The notes: a model not told the origin generated them from the letters alone. A DNA stretch of 64,000 nucleotides from Pelagadaptatus sp034112445 (GCA_034112445.1 JAWUVI010000018.1:124001-188000); one strand, 5' to 3'; counted from the first letter of the stretch, positions 31,747 through 41,242 are shown. Made by a program: numbers and translations.

Positions 31747-33405
31747 GTGACAAATGCTACCGCTGATACAGCGGGCACGGCTCAAGTTTCATCTACATCT
31801 ACATCTACAACTACATCTCCATCTCCATCTCCACCATCACTCCCTAAACCGTCATTGGATCTGTTTGTCTTTGTCCCTGCTTTGGTTATTACCTTGGCCG
31901 TAGTGTTCTTTTTACTGCATGATCGCGAACAAGCCGCGCTGGTTGCCAGCAATGCCATGAGTATTGTGACGGCTAACTGGGGTTGGTTATTTGTCTTGTT
32001 TTGTTTTGGTACGTTTGTTTTTGCTGTGTGGTTAGCTTTTGGTCGTTACGGCCATGTCAAATTAGGGCGCAGCGATGAGAAGCCCGAATACTCGGAACTA
32101 AGCTGGGCCGCCATGATGTTTTCAGCGGGCATTGGTATTGGCTTGGTCAGTTGGTCGTTTGTGGAGCCTATTTATTATTTGGCAACGCCGCCCTTAGGTA
32201 TAGAGCCTTATTCTTCTGCCGCCGCTGAATGGGGGCACATGTACGCTCAGTTTCATTGGAGTTTTGTGCCTTGGGCATTGTATGCGGTGCCGTCTGTTGC
32301 GGTTGCTTATATGCTGCATGTAGAGCGCACACCTTTTTTACGCATTAGCCAAGCGTGCAGCCGCAGCTTGGGTAAATATTCAAACGGCGTGTTTGGCTCT
32401 CTTATTGATACCCTAGTTATCTTAGGTTTGATTGGCGGCGCAGGAACATCATTAGGTTTGGGTGTGCCTCTGGTGTCAGCCTTTATGGCCGATATGTTAG
32501 GCCTAGAAGACAGCTTGTGGACACAGATAAGCGTTCTTGCATTGTGGACTTTGATTTTTGGAACGAGCGTTTATAAAGGTCTTAAATCGGGCATTCGTAT
32601 TCTCAGTGATATCAACGTGTTTCTCGCGATTGCCATTGTGCTGTTTATTTTAGTGGTGGGTCCTACAGTCTTTATTTTATCACTGACCTCCAATAGCTTT
32701 GGCTTGATGATCGATAACTTTATGCGCATGAGTTTCTGGCTAGACCCGATTGAAAAAGCGGGCTTTCCTGATAACTGGACACTGTTTTATTGGGCGTGGT
32801 GGGTGGCCTATGCGCCGATGATGGGATTGTTCTTCGGGCGTATTTCACGTGGCCGCACAATTCGTCAATTGATATTAGGGGTTGTTGGTTGGGGGTGTTT
32901 GGGCTGTGTTAGCTTTTTAGCGGTGTGCGGTGGTTATGCTATTGACCTTGAGCTGACGGGAGTCTTGCCGGTCAGTGAGTTGCTTGCCGAACATGGTATT
33001 CCCAAAACCGTGGTAGCGATTGTGAATACACTGCCTTACAGCGGTTTAATCATGATCTTATTTACGGCATTGTGTTTTGTGTTTTTATCCACAACCTTAG
33101 ATTCGGCGGCTTATGTATTGGCCAGCGTCAGTACTAAAAATCTGCCAGGCAACGAAGAACCTGCCAAATTCAATCGCCTGACGTGGGCTTTTCTTCTTGC
33201 GTTCGTGGCGATTGGTTTGATTTACGTTGATGGCTTAAACGTTGTGCAGTCGTCCACCATTGTTACCGCTTTACCCTTGTTGCCGGTATTGCTGCTATTG
33301 TTCATGTCATTAAAAAAATCCTTGTATCAAGATTTTGGATCTTTAACCGATCCCAAAATCATTTCTATGGATGAGGAGGGTAATATCAATAAGAACCTCA
33401 GTTAA
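31747..33405 (+). CDS. BCCT-family carnitine/betaine transporter
   Basis: A 552-residue inner-membrane carrier with 12 predicted helices of the betaine/carnitine/choline family. The signature segment FYWAWWVAYAPMMGLFFGRISRGRTIRQ (helix 8 region, with the Trp box) is clear, as is FSAGIGIGLVSWSFVEPIYY with the GxGxG substrate-binding stretch. The start is GTG, 33 bp after the dehydrogenase. The first 40 residues are a Ser/Thr/Pro tail produced by a 6-bp tandem repeat. The neighbours point to carnitine as substrate. Na+ or H+ coupling is not decided. Confidence 0.93.
   Translation: MTNATADTAGTAQVSSTSTSTTTSPSPSPPSLPKPSLDLFVFVPALVITLAVVFFLLHDREQAALVASNAMSIVTANWGWLFVLFCFGTFVFAVWLAFGRYGHVKLGRSDEKPEYSELSWAAMMFSAGIGIGLVSWSFVEPIYYLATPPLGIEPYSSAAAEWGHMYAQFHWSFVPWALYAVPSVAVAYMLHVERTPFLRISQACSRSLGKYSNGVFGSLIDTLVILGLIGGAGTSLGLGVPLVSAFMADMLGLEDSLWTQISVLALWTLIFGTSVYKGLKSGIRILSDINVFLAIAIVLFILVVGPTVFILSLTSNSFGLMIDNFMRMSFWLDPIEKAGFPDNWTLFYWAWWVAYAPMMGLFFGRISRGRTIRQLILGVVGWGCLGCVSFLAVCGGYAIDLELTGVLPVSELLAEHGIPKTVVAIVNTLPYSGLIMILFTALCFVFLSTTLDSAAYVLASVSTKNLPGNEEPAKFNRLTWAFLLAFVAIGLIYVDGLNVVQSSTIVTALPLLPVLLLLFMSLKKSLYQDFGSLTDPKIISMDEEGNINKNLS
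31792..31833 (+). repeat. 6-bp tandem repeat in the BCCT cytoplasmic tail
   Basis: Seven units: TCTACA three times, ACTACA, then TCTCCA three times. They encode a Ser-Thr then Ser-Pro tract in the N-terminal cytoplasmic tail. The unit keeps the reading frame. Confidence 0.85.
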
Positions 33406-33503
33406 AGATAAAGACACTAGAGTCAGAATCAGTAAGCTCATTTAACCACTCGTCATAAACCGTGTGCTTAATTAAAAATTATAATAACTAAGAAGGAAAC
33501 ATC

Positions 33504-35666
33504 ATGAAAAAAGCAGCGTTATACAGCGCCATCGCGTTAGCGATTACCACCGCATCAACCTCTGTTTATAGTCAAAGCTATGCCATTGAAGAGGTTATTG
33601 TTACCGCGCAAAAACGTGCGGAAAGTATGCAGGATGTAGCGATTGCAGTTTCTGCATTTAACAGCGAAACCATGAAGGAAGCCGGTATTGTCGGTATTGA
33701 TAACGTGGCTCAGTTTACCCCGGGCTTTTCCATGACGTCTTACAATAAATCAAGCCCGCAACCTTTTATTCGGGGGATTGGTACCAATACTTCTGGTGCG
33801 GGTGATGATGCTTCCGTCGCTATGTTTGTTGATGATGTGTATATCAGTCGAGCGGGCGCCTATGACAACAACTTATTTGATCTTGAGCGTGTAGAAGTTT
33901 TACGCGGTCCTCAGGGAACCCTTTATGGAAAAAACGTAGTGGGTGGCGCCATTAATATTACTACCCGCACGCCTAATCACGAAGAAGTGGAAGGCAGCGT
34001 TAGAGTGGATATGGGCAATTACGACAAGCTAGGTGTCCAAGGGTTTATTACTGGGCCTGTTTCTGATTCGGTAGCGGCTAAACTCTCGGTTTCTCATGCT
34101 GAGCGCGATGGCTTTGTGGAGAATACGGTGACTGGCAACGATTTAAGGGATGAAGATTCTCAAGCCATCCGCGTAGGTGTTGATTGGGATGTGTCGGATC
34201 AGTTGTCTGTCTCGTGGAAAGCCGACGCGTCGAAAATTCGTGAGTCAGGTGTTGGCCGAGTATTAAGTGGCACCCCATTATTTGGTGCTCCATCGGCTGC
34301 TCCAAGTTTAAATGACAGGGATAAAACGGACACCAATAACGATGGCTATACCAATCGTGATGTATGGGGAACCTCACTGAAAATCGAATGGGAACAAGAT
34401 TATGGTACTTGGACGTCCGTGACAGGTTATCGAACATCAGACTATGAATTTTTTGATGATTTAGTCCCTGCGTTCGATGTGGTTGCATTTGCAGATCTAA
34501 ATTATTTATCTAATTATACCGATGAGAAAGAGAAGCAGTTTTCTCAAGAGATACGTCTGGCCAGTAATGATGATGGTGGAGCTATTGAGTGGACTGTTGG
34601 GTTGTATTACTTCAAGGATGATATTGATCGCCTTGAATATTGGGATACCAACTTAGTTGGCGCTGCATTGATGGTTGGACTAACAGAAGGTCAATCTGAC
34701 GCTACGAATGAAACTGAAAGTAAAGCTGCCTTTGGTCGTGTTAGTTATAATCTTGACGAGTGGCGTTTTACTGTAGGTGGTCGTTACACTCATGAGTCTA
34801 AAGAGGCTACTTTAATAGGAACTGGTTTTGAACCAGTTTATTTGAGTATGAACGCTCCATTTAATGCTGCAGCGGATGAGTCGTGGAGTAATTTTTCAGG
34901 CAATATTAGTGTCGACTATATGGGATTTGAAAACGCTCTGATTTATTTATCAATGAGTGAGGGCTTCAAGTCAGGTGCGTTTAACTCGATTGCAGGAACT
35001 AAACTCAGTGCAGAAACACCTCTCGATCCAGAAATTGCCACCCAGATAGAGTTAGGATTAAAGTCGCAATGGTTTGATGATCGTCTTAGGGTTAATGCCG
35101 CATTGTTCACCATTGATTATGAAGACTTACAAGTATTCCAAACTGTCGGGTTAAGTGTCTTTGTAGATAATGCTGGTGAAGCAACCTCAAAAGGTGCTGA
35201 ATTAGAAATTATTGCATTACCAGTTGAAGGGTTAGAGTTAAGTGCAACTTACTCTTATTTGGACGCAACCTACGATGAGTTTATTATTCCCGGATCGGCC
35301 GATTACTCTGGTAATACGTTGACTCGTGCACCTAAAAACGCTTACACCTTATCGAGCAGTTACACCATGCCTGTAGGTGATAGTGGGGATATGAATTTCC
35401 GTTTAGATTATCTGACACAGGGAGACTTGTTTCTATCGTCAAGTAATTCTGATGGCAGTAAATTAGAAGGTTATGAGTTGTTTAATGCACGAGTTGCGTT
35501 TGAATCTGCTGATGGCCATTACGAAATAGCATTGTGGGGGCAAAACTTATCGGATGAAGAGTATGCAGTTCATTCGTTTGATTTATCCCAATTAAGCCCT
35601 GGCACTAAATCAGATATTTTAGGTGCGCCTCGCACATATGGATTGTCATTTACCTACAATTTATAA
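33504..35666 (+). CDS. TonB-dependent outer-membrane receptor in the carnitine locus
   Basis: A 720-residue receptor. Signal peptide 1-23; the TonB box region is IEEVIVTAQKRAES; the plug domain covers about 40-160 (GPQGTLYGKNVVGGAINITTR); the barrel ends in FTYNL, close to the usual aromatic C-terminus. It belongs to the large proteobacterial group that includes many receptors for small organic substrates rather than siderophores. It lies 98 bp after the carnitine transporter and has its own terminator. The location suggests uptake of carnitine esters or another quaternary-amine compound across the outer membrane; this is an inference. Confidence 0.9.
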   Translation: MKKAALYSAIALAITTASTSVYSQSYAIEEVIVTAQKRAESMQDVAIAVSAFNSETMKEAGIVGIDNVAQFTPGFSMTSYNKSSPQPFIRGIGTNTSGAGDDASVAMFVDDVYISRAGAYDNNLFDLERVEVLRGPQGTLYGKNVVGGAINITTRTPNHEEVEGSVRVDMGNYDKLGVQGFITGPVSDSVAAKLSVSHAERDGFVENTVTGNDLRDEDSQAIRVGVDWDVSDQLSVSWKADASKIRESGVGRVLSGTPLFGAPSAAPSLNDRDKTDTNNDGYTNRDVWGTSLKIEWEQDYGTWTSVTGYRTSDYEFFDDLVPAFDVVAFADLNYLSNYTDEKEKQFSQEIRLASNDDGGAIEWTVGLYYFKDDIDRLEYWDTNLVGAALMVGLTEGQSDATNETESKAAFGRVSYNLDEWRFTVGGRYTHESKEATLIGTGFEPVYLSMNAPFNAAADESWSNFSGNISVDYMGFENALIYLSMSEGFKSGAFNSIAGTKLSAETPLDPEIATQIELGLKSQWFDDRLRVNAALFTIDYEDLQVFQTVGLSVFVDNAGEATSKGAELEIIALPVEGLELSATYSYLDATYDEFIIPGSADYSGNTLTRAPKNAYTLSSSYTMPVGDSGDMNFRLDYLTQGDLFLSSSNSDGSKLEGYELFNARVAFESADGHYEIALWGQNLSDEEYAVHSFDLSQLSPGTKSDILGAPRTYGLSFTYNL

Positions 35667-35693
35667 ACCTCAATTAAGCTATGTAATACCATC

Positions 35694-35722
35694 AACGCCT
35701 CCTATACGGGGGCGTTTTATTA
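35694..35722 (+). terminator. Rho-independent terminator after the TonB receptor
   Basis: A 9-bp stem (AACGCCTCC with GGGGGCGTT, one T-G wobble) and a TATAC loop are followed by TTTATTATT. Confidence 0.8.
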
Positions 35723-35742
35723 TTCGCTAACAATGGATTTTT

Positions 35743-37218
35743 ATGAAAATCAAACGCGGCATTATTGCCCTTCTTGTTTTACCCTCACTAATGATTGTTA
35801 CAGGTTGTGAGTCGCCAACCGCTGACAATGTTTTTGAAGTAGGCTCAACAACTGTTTTTATTCATGATGACACGCGTCCCTTCGACGCCGTTGCTGGCGT
35901 CAATGATGGCGTGCGCACCTTGATCACAGAGATTTGGTATCCAGCCCAAGTCAGTGATAAAAATTCTGCGCAACGTGCCACCTATGGCGATTATTCCTTT
36001 GGTGATATGGCGGCTCATACGCGAATGATGACGGAGACATCGTTTTATCATTTAACGCCAGAGTCTGTTCTCGCCGGCGTTACCCAAGCGCAAATTGACG
36101 CGGCTATAGCGGAGTTGTTTGATCGGCCGCGAGGCAGTTATGTTGATGCACCTGTAGCGCAATCAACCACACCCTTTCCGGTTATTGTCATGAGTCATGG
36201 TGATGCAGGCAGTCGCTACAATATGGAAACGGTGTGTGAATATTTAGCTTCTCACGGCTACATCGTTATTGCGCCAGAGCATACCGGCAACAGCCCGTTT
36301 AGTTTGATCGGTAAAGATCCAGCACTGGTTGCGGATGATTCAGATTACCGTGAGAAAATGAAGGCCGTTTTACCTTTGTTGGATGAGCATGGCGCTTATG
36401 CTCACGATAAAATTTTCGGACAGAGTTATACGCCCTCATCATCTTCGGCCAACGGCAGCGGTATGGCTCAAACCTTAATGCAATTGGATGCGGCGTTTGT
36501 GGAGCGTGTTAATGATTTGCGTGCGGCTATAAAGCAATTAGAAACGATGAATCAACAGGGTTTTTTGTCAGGCAAAATAGATCTAAATTCGATGGGCTTG
36601 ATGGGGCGCTCTTTTGGTGGTTCCACAACCTTGCTGGGATTGGCTCTTGAAGATCGCTTTAAAGCGGGTATGTCTATAGTGCCGATGGTGACACCAGATT
36701 TACGCAACATTTTACCAAAGGAGCTGTTGAAGCCCGTATCGGTAGAGTCGGCGATTTTATCCGCCGAGTTGGCCTCGGGATTTGCCGAGCTTAAAAAACC
36801 TACGTTGATTCTATCTGGGGTTGAAGATCAGCTTATTATTAGCTCAGGTAAATCATTCACCGCAATGGTCGGTTTACCAGAAGCAACGCAAGCCGTTCCT
36901 TATCCGGTGGTGTCGAATCTGATCCATAATACTCAGCAATCGGTGCTGTTTGGCTTAGCTGAAAAAACCAATCACGCTTCTTTTGGCGTGTCGGGGCCTT
37001 ACTGGTGGCCACAATTAAAGCCCGATACATTTGCGAGAACATTTGCGCCCGAACAAGAATATCAATTGATGCCATCGCTAAAGGCACATCAAATACAGAA
37101 AGAAAAAGCGTTAGAGTTTTTTGATGTGTTTGTGAAAGCTGATGAAACTCAAATTGAAAAACTAAAAGCCAATACCTATGGCGAAGAGTTACTGCGGTGG
37201 CAAGTTAAAAACTTGTAG
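35743..37218 (+). CDS. Lipoprotein alpha/beta hydrolase (PAF-acetylhydrolase-like)
   Basis: A 491-residue esterase-type protein. The signal peptide ends in the lipobox VTGC (Cys22), so it is lipid-anchored, in the periplasm or on the surface. The fold is alpha/beta-hydrolase: oxyanion region VIVMSHGDAGSRYN, nucleophile elbow GRSFGG (Ser290), and NHASFG (His411) as the likely catalytic His. The Asp is probably in LILSGVEDQLI. It follows the TonB receptor in a locus for carnitine breakdown, so hydrolysis of acylcarnitines to free carnitine is plausible. The family also includes phospholipid and cutin esterases, so the substrate is open. A 13-bp repeat array starts at its stop codon. Confidence 0.8.
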   Translation: MKIKRGIIALLVLPSLMIVTGCESPTADNVFEVGSTTVFIHDDTRPFDAVAGVNDGVRTLITEIWYPAQVSDKNSAQRATYGDYSFGDMAAHTRMMTETSFYHLTPESVLAGVTQAQIDAAIAELFDRPRGSYVDAPVAQSTTPFPVIVMSHGDAGSRYNMETVCEYLASHGYIVIAPEHTGNSPFSLIGKDPALVADDSDYREKMKAVLPLLDEHGAYAHDKIFGQSYTPSSSSANGSGMAQTLMQLDAAFVERVNDLRAAIKQLETMNQQGFLSGKIDLNSMGLMGRSFGGSTTLLGLALEDRFKAGMSIVPMVTPDLRNILPKELLKPVSVESAILSAELASGFAELKKPTLILSGVEDQLIISSGKSFTAMVGLPEATQAVPYPVVSNLIHNTQQSVLFGLAEKTNHASFGVSGPYWWPQLKPDTFARTFAPEQEYQLMPSLKAHQIQKEKALEFFDVFVKADETQIEKLKANTYGEELLRWQVKNL

Positions 37219-37266
37219 TTAGAACTTGTAGTTAGAACTTGTAGTTAAAACTTATAGTTAGAACTC
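37205..37266 (+). repeat. 13-bp tandem repeat over the hydrolase stop codon
   Basis: About 4.5 copies of TTAGAACTTGTAG-type sequence; exact units at 37219 and 37232, a variant at 37245 and a partial at 37258. The final coding copy (37205-37218) supplies the last residues and TAG stop of the hydrolase. Confidence 0.9.
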
Positions 37267-37283
37267 GGCGATTGAAATTGAAC

Positions 37284-37805
37284 TTATTGCTTCACAGGTT
37301 TTTTCAATAGTTTTCTTTGCAGGGTTCTACGATGCATTCCAAGGGCTCTAGCCGTAGCGGAAATATTACCTTCGTTGTCGGCTAGAACTTTTTGTATGTG
37401 TTCCCACTCTAGTCGATTGACGGACAATGGCGCAGGATTTATTTCGGCGTTGGTGGTGCCGTCGAACGCTCTTAAAATTTCATCCGCATCAACGGGTTTA
37501 CACAAATAATTGGATGCACCAAGTTTAATCGCTTCAACGGCGGTATTAATACTGCTGTAGCCGGTCAACATAACAACCTTTATCTGCGGCTGCTTCTGTA
37601 AGAGTTTGGGTAGCAGTTGTAAGCCTGATTCGGTGTCTATTTTTAAATCAAGAATGCATTTGTCAAAAACCGTTTTGTCCAATGCAGTAAGAGCTTCGGC
37701 ACTGCTGTTGGCTTGCGTTACGATAAAATTCCGGCGGCTTAACGCACGGCTTAAAACAGCGGTAAGGGTTGTGTCGTCATCGACAATTAAAATTTGCTCA
37801 GTCAT
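37284..37805 (-). CDS. regA: RegA/PrrA-family response regulator
   Basis: A 173-residue redox-type regulator. The receiver domain has ILIVDDDTTLT, the phospho-Asp in CILDLKIDTESG, MLTGYSSINTAVEAIKLGA and LCKPVDADEI. A Fis-type helix-turn-helix domain follows, with LEWEHIQKVL, NISATARALGMHRRTLQRKL, nearly identical in pattern to RegA/ActR/PrrA. This family controls respiration, redox balance and metal genes. It overlaps its kinase by 8 bp. It is a candidate binder of the GCGAC-N5-GTCGC palindrome at 41226-41242. Confidence 0.92.
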   Translation of the reverse strand: MTEQILIVDDDTTLTAVLSRALSRRNFIVTQANSSAEALTALDKTVFDKCILDLKIDTESGLQLLPKLLQKQPQIKVVMLTGYSSINTAVEAIKLGASNYLCKPVDADEILRAFDGTTNAEINPAPLSVNRLEWEHIQKVLADNEGNISATARALGMHRRTLQRKLLKKPVKQ

Positions 37806-39069
37806 GGTGTCTGGTCAGCGGTAGCGACAGTGATGCCAGGCAGCCACCCGTTGGATGATTGGTTAATTGCAGTGATCCATGATGACGCTCTAAGGTGGCC
37901 TTGGTTAAAAATAAGCCAAGGCCGCGACCGCTGCCTTTTTCAGAAACAAGCGGCGCGCCTAACTGCGATAACAGTTGATCACTGATACCCAAACCTTGAT
38001 CTTTGATTGTTATTGATAGTTTTTCATGGTTCCAGTGAGCGTGTATCTCGATGCCAACAGGATTTGCTTCTGAGGCATTATTTAGCAAGTTGACGATAGC
38101 TTGGGAGATGGAAGGATGGAAATAAGCCTGTATGTCAGGACTGCTTGAATCAATAGCGATGCTGGCTTCAGTTTCAGGATGTAGGAGTAGCCAATTATCG
38201 ATTAATTGATGACAGTAATGAGCCACATCTTCAGAGTGCTTCTTCATGTTTTGGGTAAGGTCGGCATGTGTTTTTAGGTTGTGTAAAGTGTCGGTGCAAT
38301 GAGCGACTTGAGACTGCAGTAATTGAATGTCGTCGCTTAAATTTGAGTCGTTTTGATACTCGCTTTGAATTTCGTTCAATAGCGTTTTGATGGTTGTTAA
38401 TGGCGTACCTAATTCATGAGCCGTGCCAGCGGCGAGAGAGGCAACCGCTAAAATTTGTTCGTCTCTGAGGCGATCTTCTTTAAGCCGGTTTAGAGTTTCA
38501 GTTTGGTGGCGCAGTGCAGCGGCCATTCGCACAATAAAGAAAGTAATAAGGCTAACGCTGAGTAAAAAATTAAACCACATGCCGGTTGTATGTAAACTAA
38601 TTCCACCGCCGTGATTGTGGTGAGGGGCAATATCAGGAAGTGGGATTCGATAAAAAAATAATGCCGTGTAAAGGCTCAGAGAAAAAAGAATTAATGGCCA
38701 GACTAAACGCCACGGTAATATGGCGGCGGCAATGCATAAGGGTACTAAGAAATAAGATACAAAAGGATTGTCAGCACCACCGACATAAAAGAGTAAAAGA
38801 CTAATGCCGGTAATCTCAATAATCAATTGAGTGAATACGGTAGTGGTGGAAGGGTAGGGATAAAAGCGTAATTGTATGAACGCAAAAACATTAATCAGGG
38901 TAAGCCCCGAGATAATAAATAACATCGATGAATAATTAAGTGGTAATTGTAATTGCCAGTGACAAAAAATAAGCGCGGCGCATACGGCAAGAATAAAAAA
39001 CCCCCGAACGACTAACAATCGTTGGAGGTTTTGAGCCGGTGCGGAAATGGCCAAAGGTTGCTTTTTCAT
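37798..39069 (-). CDS. regB: RegB/PrrB-family redox sensor kinase
   Basis: A 423-residue kinase with about six N-terminal membrane helices (20-195), the RegB arrangement. The phospho-acceptor motif is GTAHELGTPLTTIK, typical of RegB/ActS, and the ATPase domain has NLLNNASEA, KDQGLGIS and GSGRGLGLFL. RegB proteins sense quinone redox state through the membrane domain and a cytoplasmic Cys; I could not place that Cys with certainty. Its stop overlaps the regA start by 8 bp. The TonB receptor is 93 bp upstream on the same strand, and all three may be transcribed together. Confidence 0.9.
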   Translation of the reverse strand: MKKQPLAISAPAQNLQRLLVVRGFFILAVCAALIFCHWQLQLPLNYSSMLFIISGLTLINVFAFIQLRFYPYPSTTTVFTQLIIEITGISLLLFYVGGADNPFVSYFLVPLCIAAAILPWRLVWPLILFSLSLYTALFFYRIPLPDIAPHHNHGGGISLHTTGMWFNFLLSVSLITFFIVRMAAALRHQTETLNRLKEDRLRDEQILAVASLAAGTAHELGTPLTTIKTLLNEIQSEYQNDSNLSDDIQLLQSQVAHCTDTLHNLKTHADLTQNMKKHSEDVAHYCHQLIDNWLLLHPETEASIAIDSSSPDIQAYFHPSISQAIVNLLNNASEANPVGIEIHAHWNHEKLSITIKDQGLGISDQLLSQLGAPLVSEKGSGRGLGLFLTKATLERHHGSLQLTNHPTGGCLASLSLPLTRHHD

Positions 39070-39162
39070 AAGTTCATCATGTCATTCTAGTAAGACCTAA
39101 GCAATGGCATTATGCCCAAGCAATCCATTGCTACGTCAGTACGATAAAATTATCACCTACGA

Positions 39163-41160
39163 TCAAAATTGATAAGTAATGCCGAGGTTAACACTTCTTC
39201 CGGTTCCGTATAAACGCTCACCTGTTGCTATATCAGAATTATCTGTGACGCGGTTATAGCCGGCTAAGTGATCTTGATAAACTTTATCGGTGAGGTTATC
39301 TATGCCCATCCGAATCTGGGTTTTAGTATTGGGGTTATAAACGGCATTGATGTGCCAAAGACTGTAGCCACTGGTTTTGGCTTCTTCGTTATAGTTAGAA
39401 ACTTTATTTTGGTGGTCGAATATTTCACTCACCAGACTGAGGTTCCAAAGGCTGATGGTATAGTCCAAAGATAATCGATTATTGAGGGGGGCAATTCGGT
39501 ATAAGTTATCGCCGGTGTCAGTGCTTTTGCCTCTCACATAATTAAGGTTGCCTGCGAGAGATAGAGTATCGGTTAAACGAGCGCCATAACTAATTTCACC
39601 ACCATACAATTTGGCATCGATGTTGTTGTACTTTAAGTCAGCCATGCCCGCGTTGGCGGGAGTGCCTTGGATATAATCATCTACCTTTTTATAAAAAGAG
39701 TGCAGCGCAAGGAAGTAATCATCTGTTTTCAGACTAAATCCTAGATTTACTTCATTGGCTGTTTCGCTGTTCAGTTCGCGATTACCAATGTAGGTTTTCC
39801 CATCAGCGAGGCCGCCGGTAGATTGCATTGGCATCCATAAGTACATAGCTTGATACGAGGGGGCTCGCTCTTTACTGGATACATTAAACGTCACGTTTAT
39901 TTTATCGTTGAGGCGGTAATTGGTCTTTAAAACAAGATCGCGATTATTAAAGGTTCGTGAGCGATCTTCGTTATTAAAGGCGGTTGCCAGCATGCCCATC
40001 ATAGTGCTGCTTACGGTGTCAGAATCCATTGTGATGTGGTTGGCTCTGGCACCAAGTTCCCAGCTGAAATCGTGAGAGTTGTGTTGCCACTGGACAAAAT
40101 ATCCAGCAATATTTTTTTCTACATTATTGAAGTTTTCCACTAAAAAAGCTGGCATGTCGGGGTTGTAGACATTGGCACTGTGCTGGCTTTTAGAAACATC
40201 CGCTCCGGCTTGCAATGAGCCGTAAGGGAGATTAAATCCGGTCATCAGTTGGTGAGAAACCTTTTGACCATTGGCGAGCGTTTCTCGTTTTCCCATCATG
40301 GGTTCTGGCCGCAAGGTAAAATGGTGCATGCCGTGAAAGACGCGCGAATAACTGCTTTTCCAATGAATGGCTACATCGCTTATTTTTGTTTCTATATCGA
40401 AGCTGGCTAGGTCGCTATCGATGGCCGTAATATCCATGGGCAGGGCAGCAGTCCCGCTTTTACCCGTGTTGTTTTTACTGAGCTTGAGGTTGAATTTAGT
40501 ATCGTCGTGTTGATAGCCGTAAGTAATGTCATGGTGGCGGCGTTTGTAACCACTGCTGTTGATATCGCCATCAGCAAACTCGCTGTCGTTAGCGTCATCG
40601 TAACTGCTGGCTACGGACACTTTATGTGTGTTGTCGGCCGCGGTCAGTAATAGGCTTGAGCTGTTGGATGAGTTTTGTTGGTTGAAATTGGCGTGCGCAC
40701 GACCGCTAAATTCTATAGCGTCGGTTTCAGAAAAAGCCCCAGTGTCACTTTGGGCGTTAATCATTCCGCCAAGCGATTCTTGAGCTTTACTGACCGAAGC
40801 TACACCTTGTTCAATATTAATCACTTTTAATAAGCTGGCGGGAATGTATGACAGAGGCGTGTCCATCGAGTTAGGGCCGCCTGTCACTAGAGTGGCCGAA
40901 TCAATATTTACCGCAATACGGTCACCGTATAAACCGCGATATTGAGCAATGCCGGTTAAACCACCGTTCCTATTTACCGCTGCTCCCGGTAAAGACTTAA
41001 GAGCCGAGGCGGTGTCGGCGTGTGTTACCTCAATACCACTGACGCTGTGAGATTCAATTTGCCACGGAGATTCTTCAACGGTCACTTCGGGTAAATGACC
41101 TGCGTAGGCGACGCTGTGTGTGATCAGTATGCTGGCGGCTAGGTAGCTTTTTCTAAACAT
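39163..41160 (-). CDS. TonB-dependent receptor with Met/His-rich loops, possibly for copper
   Basis: A 665-residue outer-membrane receptor. Signal peptide 1-20, then a TonB box-like PEVTVEES, plug domain to about 160 (IEQGVASVSKAQESLGGMINAQ), and a barrel ending in ITYQF. Loops hold clusters such as HGMHHF, EPMMGK, STMMGM and MYLWMPM, reminiscent of OprC/NosA-type copper receptors; this is suggestive only. It is oriented as the first gene before regB/regA and has a RegA-like palindrome 66 bp upstream of its ATG, shared with the divergent MATE gene. Confidence 0.85.
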   Translation of the reverse strand: MFRKSYLAASILITHSVAYAGHLPEVTVEESPWQIESHSVSGIEVTHADTASALKSLPGAAVNRNGGLTGIAQYRGLYGDRIAVNIDSATLVTGGPNSMDTPLSYIPASLLKVINIEQGVASVSKAQESLGGMINAQSDTGAFSETDAIEFSGRAHANFNQQNSSNSSSLLLTAADNTHKVSVASSYDDANDSEFADGDINSSGYKRRHHDITYGYQHDDTKFNLKLSKNNTGKSGTAALPMDITAIDSDLASFDIETKISDVAIHWKSSYSRVFHGMHHFTLRPEPMMGKRETLANGQKVSHQLMTGFNLPYGSLQAGADVSKSQHSANVYNPDMPAFLVENFNNVEKNIAGYFVQWQHNSHDFSWELGARANHITMDSDTVSSTMMGMLATAFNNEDRSRTFNNRDLVLKTNYRLNDKINVTFNVSSKERAPSYQAMYLWMPMQSTGGLADGKTYIGNRELNSETANEVNLGFSLKTDDYFLALHSFYKKVDDYIQGTPANAGMADLKYNNIDAKLYGGEISYGARLTDTLSLAGNLNYVRGKSTDTGDNLYRIAPLNNRLSLDYTISLWNLSLVSEIFDHQNKVSNYNEEAKTSGYSLWHINAVYNPNTKTQIRMGIDNLTDKVYQDHLAGYNRVTDNSDIATGERLYGTGRSVNLGITYQF

Positions 41161-41225
41161 GAATACTCACTAATAATGAACTTTTAAGGTAGGGGAATAG
41201 TAAAGATTTATTGAGCGTAAAGGGA

Positions 41226-41242
41226 TGCGACACAGTGTCGCA
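41226..41242. promoter_or_regulatory. 17-bp palindrome, candidate RegA site, in a divergent promoter
   Basis: A perfect palindrome, TGCGACACAGTGTCGCA, lies between the TonB receptor and the MATE gene. Its core GCGAC-N5-GTCGC agrees with RegA/PrrA/RegR target sites (GCGRC-N5-GNCGC). RegA is encoded two genes away. Confidence 0.6.

Noticed and set aside
34078..34488. 136-codon minus-strand open frame inside the TonB receptor
   Set aside because: Low-complexity His/Pro/Gln-rich reading opposite a well-supported receptor domain; a shadow frame.
39100..39140. Hairpin AGCAATGG...CCATTGCT between the TonB receptor and regB as a terminator
   Set aside because: The loop is about 16 nt and no T tract follows on the minus strand, so co-transcription of receptor and regBA remains possible.
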